Assembly (NCBI RefSeq): GCF_947503385.1
Contig: NZ_CANNDO010000002.1
Span: forward strand, 124,001 to 188,000
Length of the DNA stretch: 64,000 nt
Direction of reading: 5' to 3'
Origin: an uncultured Tateyamaria sp.
Lineage (GTDB): Bacteria; Pseudomonadota; Alphaproteobacteria; Rhodobacterales; Rhodobacteraceae
In this document: positions 39,244 to 46,138 of the stretch, piece after piece
Layout of the letters: each line of letters begins with the position of its first letter
Numbering within the stretch: position 1 is the stretch's first letter
Translations under genes and position numbers: made by a program
Notes under the pieces: generated by a model
Databases searched by the model: none
Told to the model about the DNA's origin: nothing
The model's input: the letters and a program-made list of their open reading frames with translations, nothing else

Positions 39244-39577
39244 CGCCAAGACCCTCCCTTTCTGATCCGGTGAAAGTGAAATCATCGAGCGCTTCCTCGA
39301 CTGCCGATTGAACGGTTGCAACAATCTCAGACCGCATCCGCTTGGCCAGCTTTTGGGCCTGCCGGGCTGGATGCTCCAATGTAGGTATGACGCCATCCTG
39401 CAAATCTACCTGCCTGCGCAATTCACGCCAAACTGCGTCACATGCCGCGCCGTGCTTGTCTGACGCAGAAAGGACGTCGCACCGCCACTCGGGGCCGCTC
39501 TCAGCCGCTATGGCCATGCGCGCCAGGGCCAAGAGACGTATGTGATCGTCTTCTATATCCGCGATGGATTCAGGCAC
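39233..39577 (-). CDS. Helical phage protein, unknown
   Basis: 114 residues, mostly alpha-helical and acidic, with one Cys in WRCDVL and one in AACDAVW. No family recognised. It abuts the upstream gene (stop and start adjacent) and overlaps the downstream zinc-ribbon gene. Confidence 0.65.
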   Translation of the reverse strand: MPESIADIEDDHIRLLALARMAIAAESGPEWRCDVLSASDKHGAACDAVWRELRRQVDLQDGVIPTLEHPARQAQKLAKRMRSEIVATVQSAVEEALDDFTFTGSEREGLGDGA

Positions 39578-40024
39578 TTATGGCTCCATTTTGTGAATGT
39601 CAGCCACCCGCTGCCAGACAGCCCCAATGCCACCGCATTCGGAACACCCCGCGCCCAGATAACAGCCGAAGGTCTTTGAGTATGGATAGTCGCCCGTTTC
39701 AGCGCCTTGATTGGTTGAGTGGCAGCCGCTGCACGAATACCAGAACCCATCGTCAGCTTCGATACCCTCCAGCTTGAAATCAGTCTGCACGCTCGGGCCG
39801 CCGTGCTGATTGACTAGTTCTTTCAGTGCGGCGCTTAGCATTACGCCCAGCCATTCGCGGCGCTGTTCATCTTCTTCGCCTTCGCGCTGATGCAAAACCA
39901 AAGCAAAGCTCTGCACACCGATTGTGAGTGTCGGTTCGTCAAACAGACCATGTGCTACAAAATGATGGCCGTAGCGTTCAATCGCGTCGGAGTGGCGCTC
40001 CATGATTGAGGTCATGTCACCCAT
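39578..40024 (-). CDS. Phage protein with C-terminal Cys cluster
   Basis: 148 residues from ATG 40024 with AAGGAGCCGTTCG upstream; ATGs at codons 4 and 8 are alternatives. The C-terminal 55 residues hold CSGCHS, CYLGAGCSECGG and look like a zinc-finger module. The N-terminal part is alpha/beta (HHFVAHGLFDEPTLTIG). Function unknown. It lies between the duplicate gene copy B and the 114-residue gene. Confidence 0.7.
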   Translation of the reverse strand: MGDMTSIMERHSDAIERYGHHFVAHGLFDEPTLTIGVQSFALVLHQREGEEDEQRREWLGVMLSAALKELVNQHGGPSVQTDFKLEGIEADDGFWYSCSGCHSTNQGAETGDYPYSKTFGCYLGAGCSECGGIGAVWQRVADIHKMEP

Positions 40025-40031
40025 CGAACGG

Positions 40032-40348
40032 CTCCTTTAGTGAACAGTTTTCTTGCGCGCATCATGCACGACGAACATGCGGCAAAAACGGCTGCGCTTA
40101 TCTTCAAACTCCGGGTCGCGACCCAGCTTGCGAAAAAACGCACGGCACTGCGCATCGGTTGCCGGACGCATATCGCATGACACTGACGCCTCGCAGTGGC
40201 CGTCCGGCCCCAGCGTCACAATGAAGGTTGTGTTCCCCAACTCACCCAGAAAGCTGCGCGTCCCGGGCGGCGCACAAGGGGGCGTGCCAGCGTTAGGATC
40301 TACAAGATGCATAACGCCGGATAGGTCAGCTTCAATCATAACGGCTCC
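40032..40348. repeat. 317-bp direct repeat, copy B
   Basis: The second copy of the repeat at 38469-38785, with one base difference at 40115. Confidence 0.97.
40037..40339 (-). CDS. Unknown phage protein, duplicated gene copy B
   Basis: 100 residues, identical to the protein at 38474-38776 except Asp for Glu in the GR[ED]PEFE segment. It follows the recombinase-like gene by 8 bp with the ribosome site GGAGCCGTT. Both copies are intact and expressed from the same operon, so the duplication raises dosage or is very recent. Confidence 0.75.
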   Translation of the reverse strand: MIEADLSGVMHLVDPNAGTPPCAPPGTRSFLGELGNTTFIVTLGPDGHCEASVSCDMRPATDAQCRAFFRKLGRDPEFEDKRSRFCRMFVVHDARKKTVH

Positions 40349-40914
40349 TATTCTTCTGTCTCGATTTTTCCCCGCGACTTACCGCAGAGGTTTTTCAGAT
40401 AGTCCCGCGATACCGGGTGCCCGACCAGTTGTTCTGCACCCGCCTGCACGTCCTTCAACTTCATGTACTTGCCGTCAGACATGGGATTGCACCACCACCC
40501 GCAGATGATCGAACGGTGTTCAGGCTTAGGGTCAGGATACTTTTTCGGCCTGCCCCGGTTCTTCTTTTGCTTAGCTGACGGGCGACCTGTCGGCTGAACT
40601 GCCTCAGCGTGAAAAACCGCCTTCTTTTCTGGGGTATCATACATGGCCGGCATATGCCCCGGCAGCTTGATAAGCACACCGGCCACCGCACACAACGTCA
40701 ACCACTTCTCCCGCTCTTTGGCCCGGCCCAACACTCGCGCGTGAGCCATCAAAAGCGTGTCGCCCTCGCGCAGCGCTTTTGCCTCGAACATCTGCATCAG
40801 CTCTGATTTCTCGAACTCGATGATGCGGTCGTTCACGCCCTCCGAAAAGACGGCGCGTTGCTCCGATACGGACCCAACTTTGGGGTCGCGAGAAAGAATC
40901 GCACGATATGCCAC
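40348..40914 (-). CDS. Degenerate serine-recombinase-like protein
   Basis: 188 residues, the size of a resolvase. The N-terminal 90 residues follow the resolvase fold: YRAILSR at the place of the Y-x-R-V-S strand, an EQ after it, IIEFEKSE like the usual I-x-E-x-x-S, and LREGDTLLMAHARVLGRAK like L-x-x-GD-x-L-V-x-x-x-x-DRLGR, then GVLIKL. A Ser is kept (Ser8), but the Arg two before it is Ile and the Asp-Arg pair before LGR is not conserved. An AT-hook-like stretch (NRGRPKKYP) and a helical C-terminus follow. Catalysis is doubtful; a DNA-binding or regulatory role is more likely. It is the first gene of the leftward early operon. Confidence 0.6.
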   Translation of the reverse strand: MAYRAILSRDPKVGSVSEQRAVFSEGVNDRIIEFEKSELMQMFEAKALREGDTLLMAHARVLGRAKEREKWLTLCAVAGVLIKLPGHMPAMYDTPEKKAVFHAEAVQPTGRPSAKQKKNRGRPKKYPDPKPEHRSIICGWWCNPMSDGKYMKLKDVQAGAEQLVGHPVSRDYLKNLCGKSRGKIETEE

Positions 40915-40932
40915 ACGAGCTTGTAAGCATTT

Positions 40933-41024
40933 TTACCCACTTTTCCAAACTTTTACCCATTTTCTGTATTTTTGGGTAAAAATCAAGGTTGAAGTGGGTA
41001 AATATATGCTCTATTTCTGGGTAA
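40933..41024. promoter_or_regulatory. Array of five TGGGTAA elements between divergent genes
   Basis: TTACCCA at 40933-40939 and 40953-40959, then TGGGTAA at 40973-40979, 40995-41001 and 41018-41024. Start-to-start distances are 20, 20, 22 and 23 bp, close to two helical turns, so all face one side of the DNA. The array fills the 138-bp gap between the leftward early operon and the gene at 41053. It may be a set of operators or iterons. Confidence 0.75.
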
Positions 41025-41052
41025 AATTCGAACCCAACTAGAGGACCGACTG

Positions 41053-41271
41053 ATGATCAAACTTTCTGATTTGAAAGCTGGCGACACCATCACACTGGAT
41101 GAAGGCTTTACCTGCCTAGACGCCGGAGACCACACCGTCCTAATGAACGACACGGGACCCTGCGTCCGTTGCTCGGAGGGGCTTCACTACCTTGATGCGC
41201 AAGAGGACATGCAGGGCGATCTTGTCGGCGTCATTGCGCACAAGCCCGCCAAGCGAGTCGGCCACATCTGA
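41053..41271 (+). CDS. Small phage protein, unknown
   Basis: 72 residues from the ATG at 41053 with AGAGGA upstream. KLSDLKAGDTITLDEGFTCL resembles the start of small beta-barrel phage proteins; three Cys (FTCLD, GPCVRC). It is the only rightward gene served by the TGGGTAA control region, a position where phages often encode a Cro-like or other early regulator, but no DNA-binding motif is visible. Confidence 0.65.
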   Translation: MIKLSDLKAGDTITLDEGFTCLDAGDHTVLMNDTGPCVRCSEGLHYLDAQEDMQGDLVGVIAHKPAKRVGHI

Positions 41272-41679
41272 GAAAGGACCAGTTCTAGGCATCCGTCCGC
41301 ACGACAATCTCGATGCCTGCCCCGACCGACAAGGAAAGCCCGACTGTGCCAGACATTCGGTACGCGGACATAGGAAGGGGGCGCTGCGGCGAAGAAAACG
41401 GGGCCTGTGCCGGGCCTCAAGATACCCCGCAGGGAAAGCCGTAACTGGAACGGCAGGCAGAGACACAAAGAAAGGACCCTCTACAGATCAACTCAAAATG
41501 TTCTGTTGTCATGCCGCGCCCGGTAAATTGAGTTCCAGGGATTGAAAAGTCCAAAAGTTCGGCCAGGATTATCTCATTGTTAATAAAAGGTTTTAAGCTT
41601 GACACCCCAGTGAATTTGGCCAGGTCGCTACTATCCGCGTTGGCAATTGATCTAACTGCACTTCGCAAAGAAATGACCG
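41272..41679. other. About 400 bp without a convincing gene
   Basis: The stretch holds two GAAAGGACC ribosome-site-like sequences (near 41273 and 41471) but no well-placed start behind either. A 43-codon frame at 41313-41444 (start ATG, one internal Cys pair) lacks a ribosome site. The region separates the early region from the end of the leftward late operon, so it should contain the late transcript end, though no clear terminator hairpin was seen. Confidence 0.5.
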
Positions 41680-41991
41680 TCATTCGCGCTCCAGCCGGTA
41701 TCCAACTCCGCGAACGGGCGTTATGGTCCACCCCATCACCTTTGCACTATCGCGACAGCGCGCCATCGCCTTTCGGAGCGCCTCGACCCCCTCACAATCA
41801 GAGCCGCGCACTTCGTCAAGGCTGGCGTTGAGCGCGTCCCGATCAACGGTATGACCGCAAGATTGCAAAAGCCGCCGCAACAACGCGGCGGGCGTCTTGG
41901 TTAAGCCGGTAGCGTCGATGATAACAGCTAAATCAGCCAGAAGGTTTGCCCGCTCAAAACTGAGCTGACTGGCCAGTTCGTCCGGGGTCAT
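41680..41991 (-). CDS. PhoB/OmpR-type winged-helix protein without receiver domain
   Basis: 103 residues. From residue 35 on it follows the trans_reg_C fold: LLRRLLQSCGHTVDRDAL, VEALRKAMARCRDSAKVMGW and ITPVRGVGYRLERE, the last matching the typical VRGVGYRLE end. There is no receiver or other signalling domain. It overlaps the tail-spike gene by 4 bp (ATGA), making it the last gene of the late operon. A late-expressed DNA-binding regulator is inferred. Confidence 0.75.
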   Translation of the reverse strand: MTPDELASQLSFERANLLADLAVIIDATGLTKTPAALLRRLLQSCGHTVDRDALNASLDEVRGSDCEGVEALRKAMARCRDSAKVMGWTITPVRGVGYRLERE

Positions 41992-43814
41992 GCCGCTGCG
42001 CTTCTGTCATCCACAGCGCCAATAGACCGGCACCACGCGTCGATGATCTCAAGATCTGTACCAGTGGGCGCAACGTCCCAATACATGACGGCCGTGTGGT
42101 TGCCATTTGAGTAACGATTGGTTTGCCCGCTCCGCCCCCCCCAACACAGAGTACCCGCTGCGCCCGTTCCTGTGCGTGTTGTCGTAGCTGACGGCACGGA
42201 CACACCGTTCGCGCGCATTCCGTTCGCATCGACATAGTTTGCGTGGATTGTGTAACCGCCCGCCGCACCCGGCAACGCGGTGATGAAATCAGGCTCATAT
42301 TCCTGCGCTGTGATCAGGCGCTGGCCGTTTTCCCCGATGTAAAAATCTGTCTCACCGGACCTCGACAAAATAGTGAATGTGCGGTTGTCGAGGTCCGCCT
42401 GCACCGCAGTACCCCCGTCAGAAACGCGACCCACCGCCAAAAGTGCCCCGGCGGCGGTGCCTGAAACACCGGACGCCACCAACATGATATTGTTTTCGTC
42501 GTTGCCCCAGCAGAACCGCCGCCCCTGGAACACAATGCCTTTCACAACTCCTTCCGGCGTGGAGGCGGCCGCGACAACCCGCGCAAATCCAGTGCCTTCC
42601 GGGGACATTGGAATGCCACTTCCCATTTGACAAGGTAGCGACGTAAGCCAAGCACCATCGTTGTCGGCCGCCGACATCATGGCCGCGGCGTCAGGTTCGC
42701 CGTTTCGGACGCCCGAAGTCAGAAATGAGATATCCGCCGATTGTGTCGTATTGCTCACAGTCATGGCGGGGCCGGTATAATCCGGGTTCAAACGGTACAT
42801 CGAATAGCACCGGGCTGGCTTGTTTGTCAGATTGCCGATGAAATCAATCCAAGACTTAGGGGCTTGGTCACGCGACTTTGCAACTCCCACGACCTCATGG
42901 GCGCGCGTGCCAATCTTGCGCAAACCAATGTTGCCGAAGTGGATATCTTCGGTGCTGTGCTGATCTACCGGGTCGCCGGGACCCTCGACATAAGCGGCAT
43001 TTGGCAAACCCTGCGACAGGCTTGAGATTGCAGCCGCGATTTTCGGGCTGACAACCGAACCAGAAAACGACCACGGCGGCGGTGCCGAATTGAAAATGAA
43101 CGGCATGTCCGGTTGCCCCCACGCGGCACGAAAGTCTTCGATGTAGCGGGCGCTCAGGTCGACCAGATCATGGTACTCCAATCCAGTGTCGTTTTCGTTG
43201 CCGATCTTGCCGAACGCAATGTCCGGCAGACGCGTCATGCCAGGGAACTCCGCCGCGATCAGGTCCGCAACCTGCGTGACGGTTTGCGGGTTTGTAACGT
43301 AGAGATAAATTGCGCCTCCCACCTTGGCGCCTGTGCTGCCGCTCCCATTGACGAATGCCGGGCCTACGCCGTCTGGGTGCAATGGGCCGAAATCACCTGT
43401 GCCGTCTGCCTTCAAACCCATGCCGCCAAACCCTTCGGAAATCGCGGCGACGTGCAACGTCCCTCCGTTTTGGGCCGTGTAGGCCGCCTGCAATTCGCGG
43501 ATCAGGTTCGGCACCGCATTGGTCGTGATGCTGACGGAGCCGCCCATGCGCGGAAACGGTTCCTCAGACAAAATCGGCTCAAGGACAGGTAGGCCTGTGC
43601 CGTCTGGATCATTGATGTTGACCCAGTATCCATTGGCAACCGTATCCTCAGGCGTCCGCGTCGCGAGTGGATCGTCATCGGCACCACCCTGGTCGTTTGA
43701 GGCGCCTTTTATGTGGGCCAGCATGACGGCGTCGCCGCTCACGGGTGGACCGCCGCCGGAAAAAAGACCCGTGGCATAGGGCGACAATCCCGCGGGCAGG
43801 ACGGGACTACGCAT
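41988..43814 (-). CDS. Tail spike with SGNH (sialate O-acetylesterase-like) domain
   Basis: 608 residues from the ATG at 43812-43814; a TTG three codons earlier is possible. The first 320 residues fit the SASA/DUF303 esterase layout: block I GASN (Ser39), GNEND in place of QGESD, PFIFNSAPPP, and the Asp-His block STEDIHFGNIG. The last 200 residues look like a concanavalin-like beta-sandwich, ending CWGGRSGQTNRYSNGNHTAVMYWD. Such phage proteins deacetylate surface polysaccharide during adsorption. It overlaps the genes on both sides. Confidence 0.75.
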   Translation of the reverse strand: MRSPVLPAGLSPYATGLFSGGGPPVSGDAVMLAHIKGASNDQGGADDDPLATRTPEDTVANGYWVNINDPDGTGLPVLEPILSEEPFPRMGGSVSITTNAVPNLIRELQAAYTAQNGGTLHVAAISEGFGGMGLKADGTGDFGPLHPDGVGPAFVNGSGSTGAKVGGAIYLYVTNPQTVTQVADLIAAEFPGMTRLPDIAFGKIGNENDTGLEYHDLVDLSARYIEDFRAAWGQPDMPFIFNSAPPPWSFSGSVVSPKIAAAISSLSQGLPNAAYVEGPGDPVDQHSTEDIHFGNIGLRKIGTRAHEVVGVAKSRDQAPKSWIDFIGNLTNKPARCYSMYRLNPDYTGPAMTVSNTTQSADISFLTSGVRNGEPDAAAMMSAADNDGAWLTSLPCQMGSGIPMSPEGTGFARVVAAASTPEGVVKGIVFQGRRFCWGNDENNIMLVASGVSGTAAGALLAVGRVSDGGTAVQADLDNRTFTILSRSGETDFYIGENGQRLITAQEYEPDFITALPGAAGGYTIHANYVDANGMRANGVSVPSATTTRTGTGAAGTLCWGGRSGQTNRYSNGNHTAVMYWDVAPTGTDLEIIDAWCRSIGAVDDRSAAA

Positions 43815-44082
43815 GGTCAACAACGACCTTGGAAACCGGATGCATCCGACCGATCATATACAGGTTCGGTCCGGCTCCGTGCGCGATTGCAGACGCTTCA
43901 ACGTCGCGTTCGCCGGTGCCCGCCGTGTACATCACACCGGAATCGTAGTCGTTTTCGGTATTGCCGCGGAACACCTCCACGGCTCCTTCCGTGACGGACC
44001 ATTTGATGACTGCGAACGCGCCATCATTCATCTGGACGGTCTCGCCAAACGCGACCGACAAAGGCTGCTGATTTCGGGGCAT
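43807..44082 (-). CDS. Small phage protein, unknown
   Basis: 91 residues from the ATG at 44080-44082 with CAGGAG upstream; the longer frame above it is not supported. Mostly beta by pattern (LSVAFGETVQMNDGAFAVIKW). It overlaps the tail-spike start by 8 bp (17 bp if the TTG is used). It could be a spike-assembly or base protein. Confidence 0.6.
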   Translation of the reverse strand: MPRNQQPLSVAFGETVQMNDGAFAVIKWSVTEGAVEVFRGNTENDYDSGVMYTAGTGERDVEASAIAHGAGPNLYMIGRMHPVSKVVVDHA

Positions 44083-44164
44083 GTCTATCTCCTGCAATGG
44101 TATAGTTTGTCTGACCGGCCACGCGGGCCGGGTGTCTGTCGTGGTTTCAGGTGGATCGGCGAAG

Positions 44165-44464
44165 TCAGTTCTTGGGCGTTTTCCAGTGCCGCACCCAAGG
44201 ATCGTTTCGCAGGCTTGCGGCGACGTTGCTGGTCGGATCAAAGATGCAGATCCAACCAAGAACACCAGCCGTGCCAACGTTAATGATCAGTGCAGGCGTC
44301 GGCAGCGCTCCACTGCTATGCAGAAGAAAGTCCAGCGCTGCACCTGCGATCATCAATCCGAAAACAGCAACTAGGACGGGCCGCCCTCGCAAAACTTGCA
44401 ACAGCGAAAACACCACAGCGACCACCGCCAAAAGGATGCGGGACGCGTCAGCTACCAGTTCCAT
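44165..44464 (-). CDS. Small membrane protein in lysis region
   Basis: 99 residues with three membrane helices (about 8-25, 28-48 and 58-75) and a polar tail. It overlaps the holin-like gene upstream by 17 bp. It may be a second holin or an antiholin; the sequence alone does not tell. Confidence 0.65.
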   Translation of the reverse strand: MELVADASRILLAVVAVVFSLLQVLRGRPVLVAVFGLMIAGAALDFLLHSSGALPTPALIINVGTAGVLGWICIFDPTSNVAASLRNDPWVRHWKTPKN

Positions 44465-44774
44465 CAGCCTTTCCTTTCACTTGCTTGATGACAAGGTTCA
44501 GCCCAAGCTGGAGTAGTGCCAGCCCGCCGAACCCAACGACCATGGCGCTGACCTTTGTCCAATCTTCGGCCATACCCCCCATGAAACGGGCAATGGAACC
44601 GGCGAAGGCGTCAGCGGCGGCCTCCGCAAAAACGATGGCAACCAACAACGACACAAACGCCTCGAGGATACCTTTGGGTCTGATCGTGACAGCCGACGCG
44701 GCCCAGCCAATAAACCCATAAAACGCGTGTGACATTTGCTCAGGTGCCAACCCAAGCGATTCCCAGATGCTCAT
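44448..44774 (-). CDS. Holin-like membrane protein
   Basis: 108 residues with two to three hydrophobic segments (about 18-32, 36-58, and 77-95) and a basic end (KQVKGKADGTG). Size, helices and position next to the spanin pair and endolysin suit a holin. The family is not recognised by sequence. Confidence 0.6.
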   Translation of the reverse strand: MSIWESLGLAPEQMSHAFYGFIGWAASAVTIRPKGILEAFVSLLVAIVFAEAAADAFAGSIARFMGGMAEDWTKVSAMVVGFGGLALLQLGLNLVIKQVKGKADGTGS

Positions 44775-44783
44775 TATTGCCTC

Positions 44784-45089
44784 CTATTGTGCGCCTGCCG
44801 CGAACCCAGCGCGCAGTTCGTCGTACCAAGCCGCACAGCGGCGAATTCGTTCGTTTTGACTTGTCAACGCGTCGTCAAATTTCAGCACGGCGCTGTCGAG
44901 CCGATCGCGGTGTGAGACACCCGCGCCAAGGGTTTTTCGGCAATCGCTTGGATAGTCCGGCAGTACCTGACTTTGGCGAGCCTGTGCCTCGCGTTGCGCC
45001 GCCTGCGCCAATCGCGACGTGTCAGTTGGACCGCAAGCGGCGCAGCAGATCATCATCGACCACACCGTCAGGATTGACGTCTGTTTCAT
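44784..45089 (-). CDS. Rz1-like outer-membrane spanin lipoprotein
   Basis: 101 residues from the ATG at 45087-45089. A lipoprotein signal with lipobox CCAACG-type ending (MMICCAACGPTD) is followed by a polar helical domain. Its start lies inside the Rz-like gene in another frame (68-bp overlap), the classic nested Rz/Rz1 arrangement. It should bridge the periplasm with Rz to fuse inner and outer membranes at lysis. Confidence 0.75.
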   Translation of the reverse strand: MKQTSILTVWSMMICCAACGPTDTSRLAQAAQREAQARQSQVLPDYPSDCRKTLGAGVSHRDRLDSAVLKFDDALTSQNERIRRCAAWYDELRAGFAAGAQ

Positions 45090-45387
45090 GCTCAAATGCC
45101 TCCAAATCAGCTTCAAAGCGTCGTGCTTCGCCCTCTGCGACTGCTGCGCGCTCCTGCAGATTTTCGTTCGCCGCAGCCGCAGCCGCGAGGCGTGCCTTCA
45201 ACTGCGTCACCTCAGCCTCTGCCGCGCGCAATTCAGCTTCTTTCACAACGCCTTCCATCGCCTTGGCGACCGCTGCGGCCTTGTCCAGCCTGTGCGCACC
45301 CCAGAGGCCCGCAATTACAAACAACAAAAGCGCCACACGCACCTTTAGACCAAGAGGCGGGCGAATAAGGTTCAACAGCGCCAGCAC
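45022..45387 (-). CDS. Rz-like inner-membrane spanin
   Basis: 121 residues from the GTG at 45385-45387 with GAGGTG upstream, 1 bp after the endolysin stop. One N-terminal membrane helix (about 15-32) is followed by a long periplasmic coiled coil (AVAKAMEGVVKEAELRAAEA onward). This is the shape of an i-spanin. Its end overlaps the Rz1-like gene. Confidence 0.75.
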   Translation of the reverse strand: MLALLNLIRPPLGLKVRVALLLFVIAGLWGAHRLDKAAAVAKAMEGVVKEAELRAAEAEVTQLKARLAAAAAANENLQERAAVAEGEARRFEADLEAFEHETDVNPDGVVDDDLLRRLRSN

Positions 45388-45388
45388 G

Positions 45389-46075
45389 TCACACCTCGTT
45401 GACCGTGGTGCGTATCCCCACTGTGTCTGCGTGGAACCGGCGATCAGATGTCTGGTGGCCAAGTGGCCAGCGGGCCTGCAAAAAGCGCGTTTTTGCAATG
45501 CGCGACACCGTCACCGCATTTGATTGGTTTCCGCCTAAGACATGAAAGTGTGTATTGTCTTCGGCATGGTAAAACCCGACGTGCCCTTTCCACCCCTTCT
45601 TACTTCCACGCCAAAACACCAGCACCGCGCCAAACTGTGGGGGGCACGCGCGCCCAAATTTCATCCAGTTGCGCGCACCCAAAGGGTTCTCCGGCAAATC
45701 AATGTCGTGTTGCCACTGACGGAACGCGGTCGCGACAAATGCGCCGCACCACGGAATTTCTCGCGGATCAATCCATGCGACTGAACGATCGAACCATGCG
45801 CGCAATACTCCAAGATCCCGTGCCTCGTGCAATCCGCGAACGTGAGCGGCCTCAAGCATCCACGGTAGCGTGCTCCGCCCGTCTATGGCGCTCTTTGCAC
45901 CAAACAAAGCGTCATAAGTCAGCGGGCCAAGATATGGCCGCGCACGCAAGCCGATTGACCTCTTAAAGTCAACGATTGCCGCGTCGGTCAGCGGACCGCG
46001 GAGGCCGTCAATCGCACCACCGTAAAACCCAAGACGGGCAAGCTGGTGCTGAACCATGATCCAGTCAATGTCCAT
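45389..46075 (-). CDS. Endolysin: peptidoglycan-binding plus CHAP-like (TIGR02594) peptidase
   Basis: 228 residues from the ATG at 46073-46075 (GTGGAG upstream). Residues 5-45 are a peptidoglycan-binding domain (VQHQLARLGFYGGAIDGLRG). Residues 90-200 carry PWCGAFVATAF with Cys110, GHVGFYHAED with His165 and HVLGGNQSNAV, the TIGR02594 amidase/peptidase pattern. No signal peptide, so release needs the holin. It opens the lysis cassette (endolysin, Rz, Rz1, holin). Confidence 0.85.
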   Translation of the reverse strand: MDIDWIMVQHQLARLGFYGGAIDGLRGPLTDAAIVDFKRSIGLRARPYLGPLTYDALFGAKSAIDGRSTLPWMLEAAHVRGLHEARDLGVLRAWFDRSVAWIDPREIPWCGAFVATAFRQWQHDIDLPENPLGARNWMKFGRACPPQFGAVLVFWRGSKKGWKGHVGFYHAEDNTHFHVLGGNQSNAVTVSRIAKTRFLQARWPLGHQTSDRRFHADTVGIRTTVNEV

Positions 46076-46086
46076 TTCAGTCTCCA

Positions 46087-46110
46087 CAAAAAAACCCGCA
46101 CGAAGCGGGG
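46087..46110 (-). terminator. Terminator between tail-fibre and lysis genes
   Basis: On the minus strand CCCGC/GCGGG arms (46095-46109, 5-base loop) are followed directly by seven T. The endolysin ribosome site begins within five bases of the T run, so transcripts reaching lysis genes must read through or start anew. Confidence 0.8.
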
Positions 46111-46138
46111 CTGTTGTCACTCAAGTTTCAGCAAGAGG

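Noticed and set aside
41192-41545. Open frame of 117 codons on the plus strand
   Set aside because: It overlaps the gene at 41053 in another frame, has a basic Arg/Cys-rich composition typical of shadow frames and no ribosome site.
41599-41634. Rightward promoter starting with TTGACA near 41599
   Set aside because: The only -10-like hexamer (TACTAT at 41629) is 24 bases away and no rightward gene follows.
41577-41831. Open frame of 84 codons on the plus strand
   Set aside because: It lies mainly antisense to the winged-helix gene, has no ribosome site and no recognisable protein pattern.
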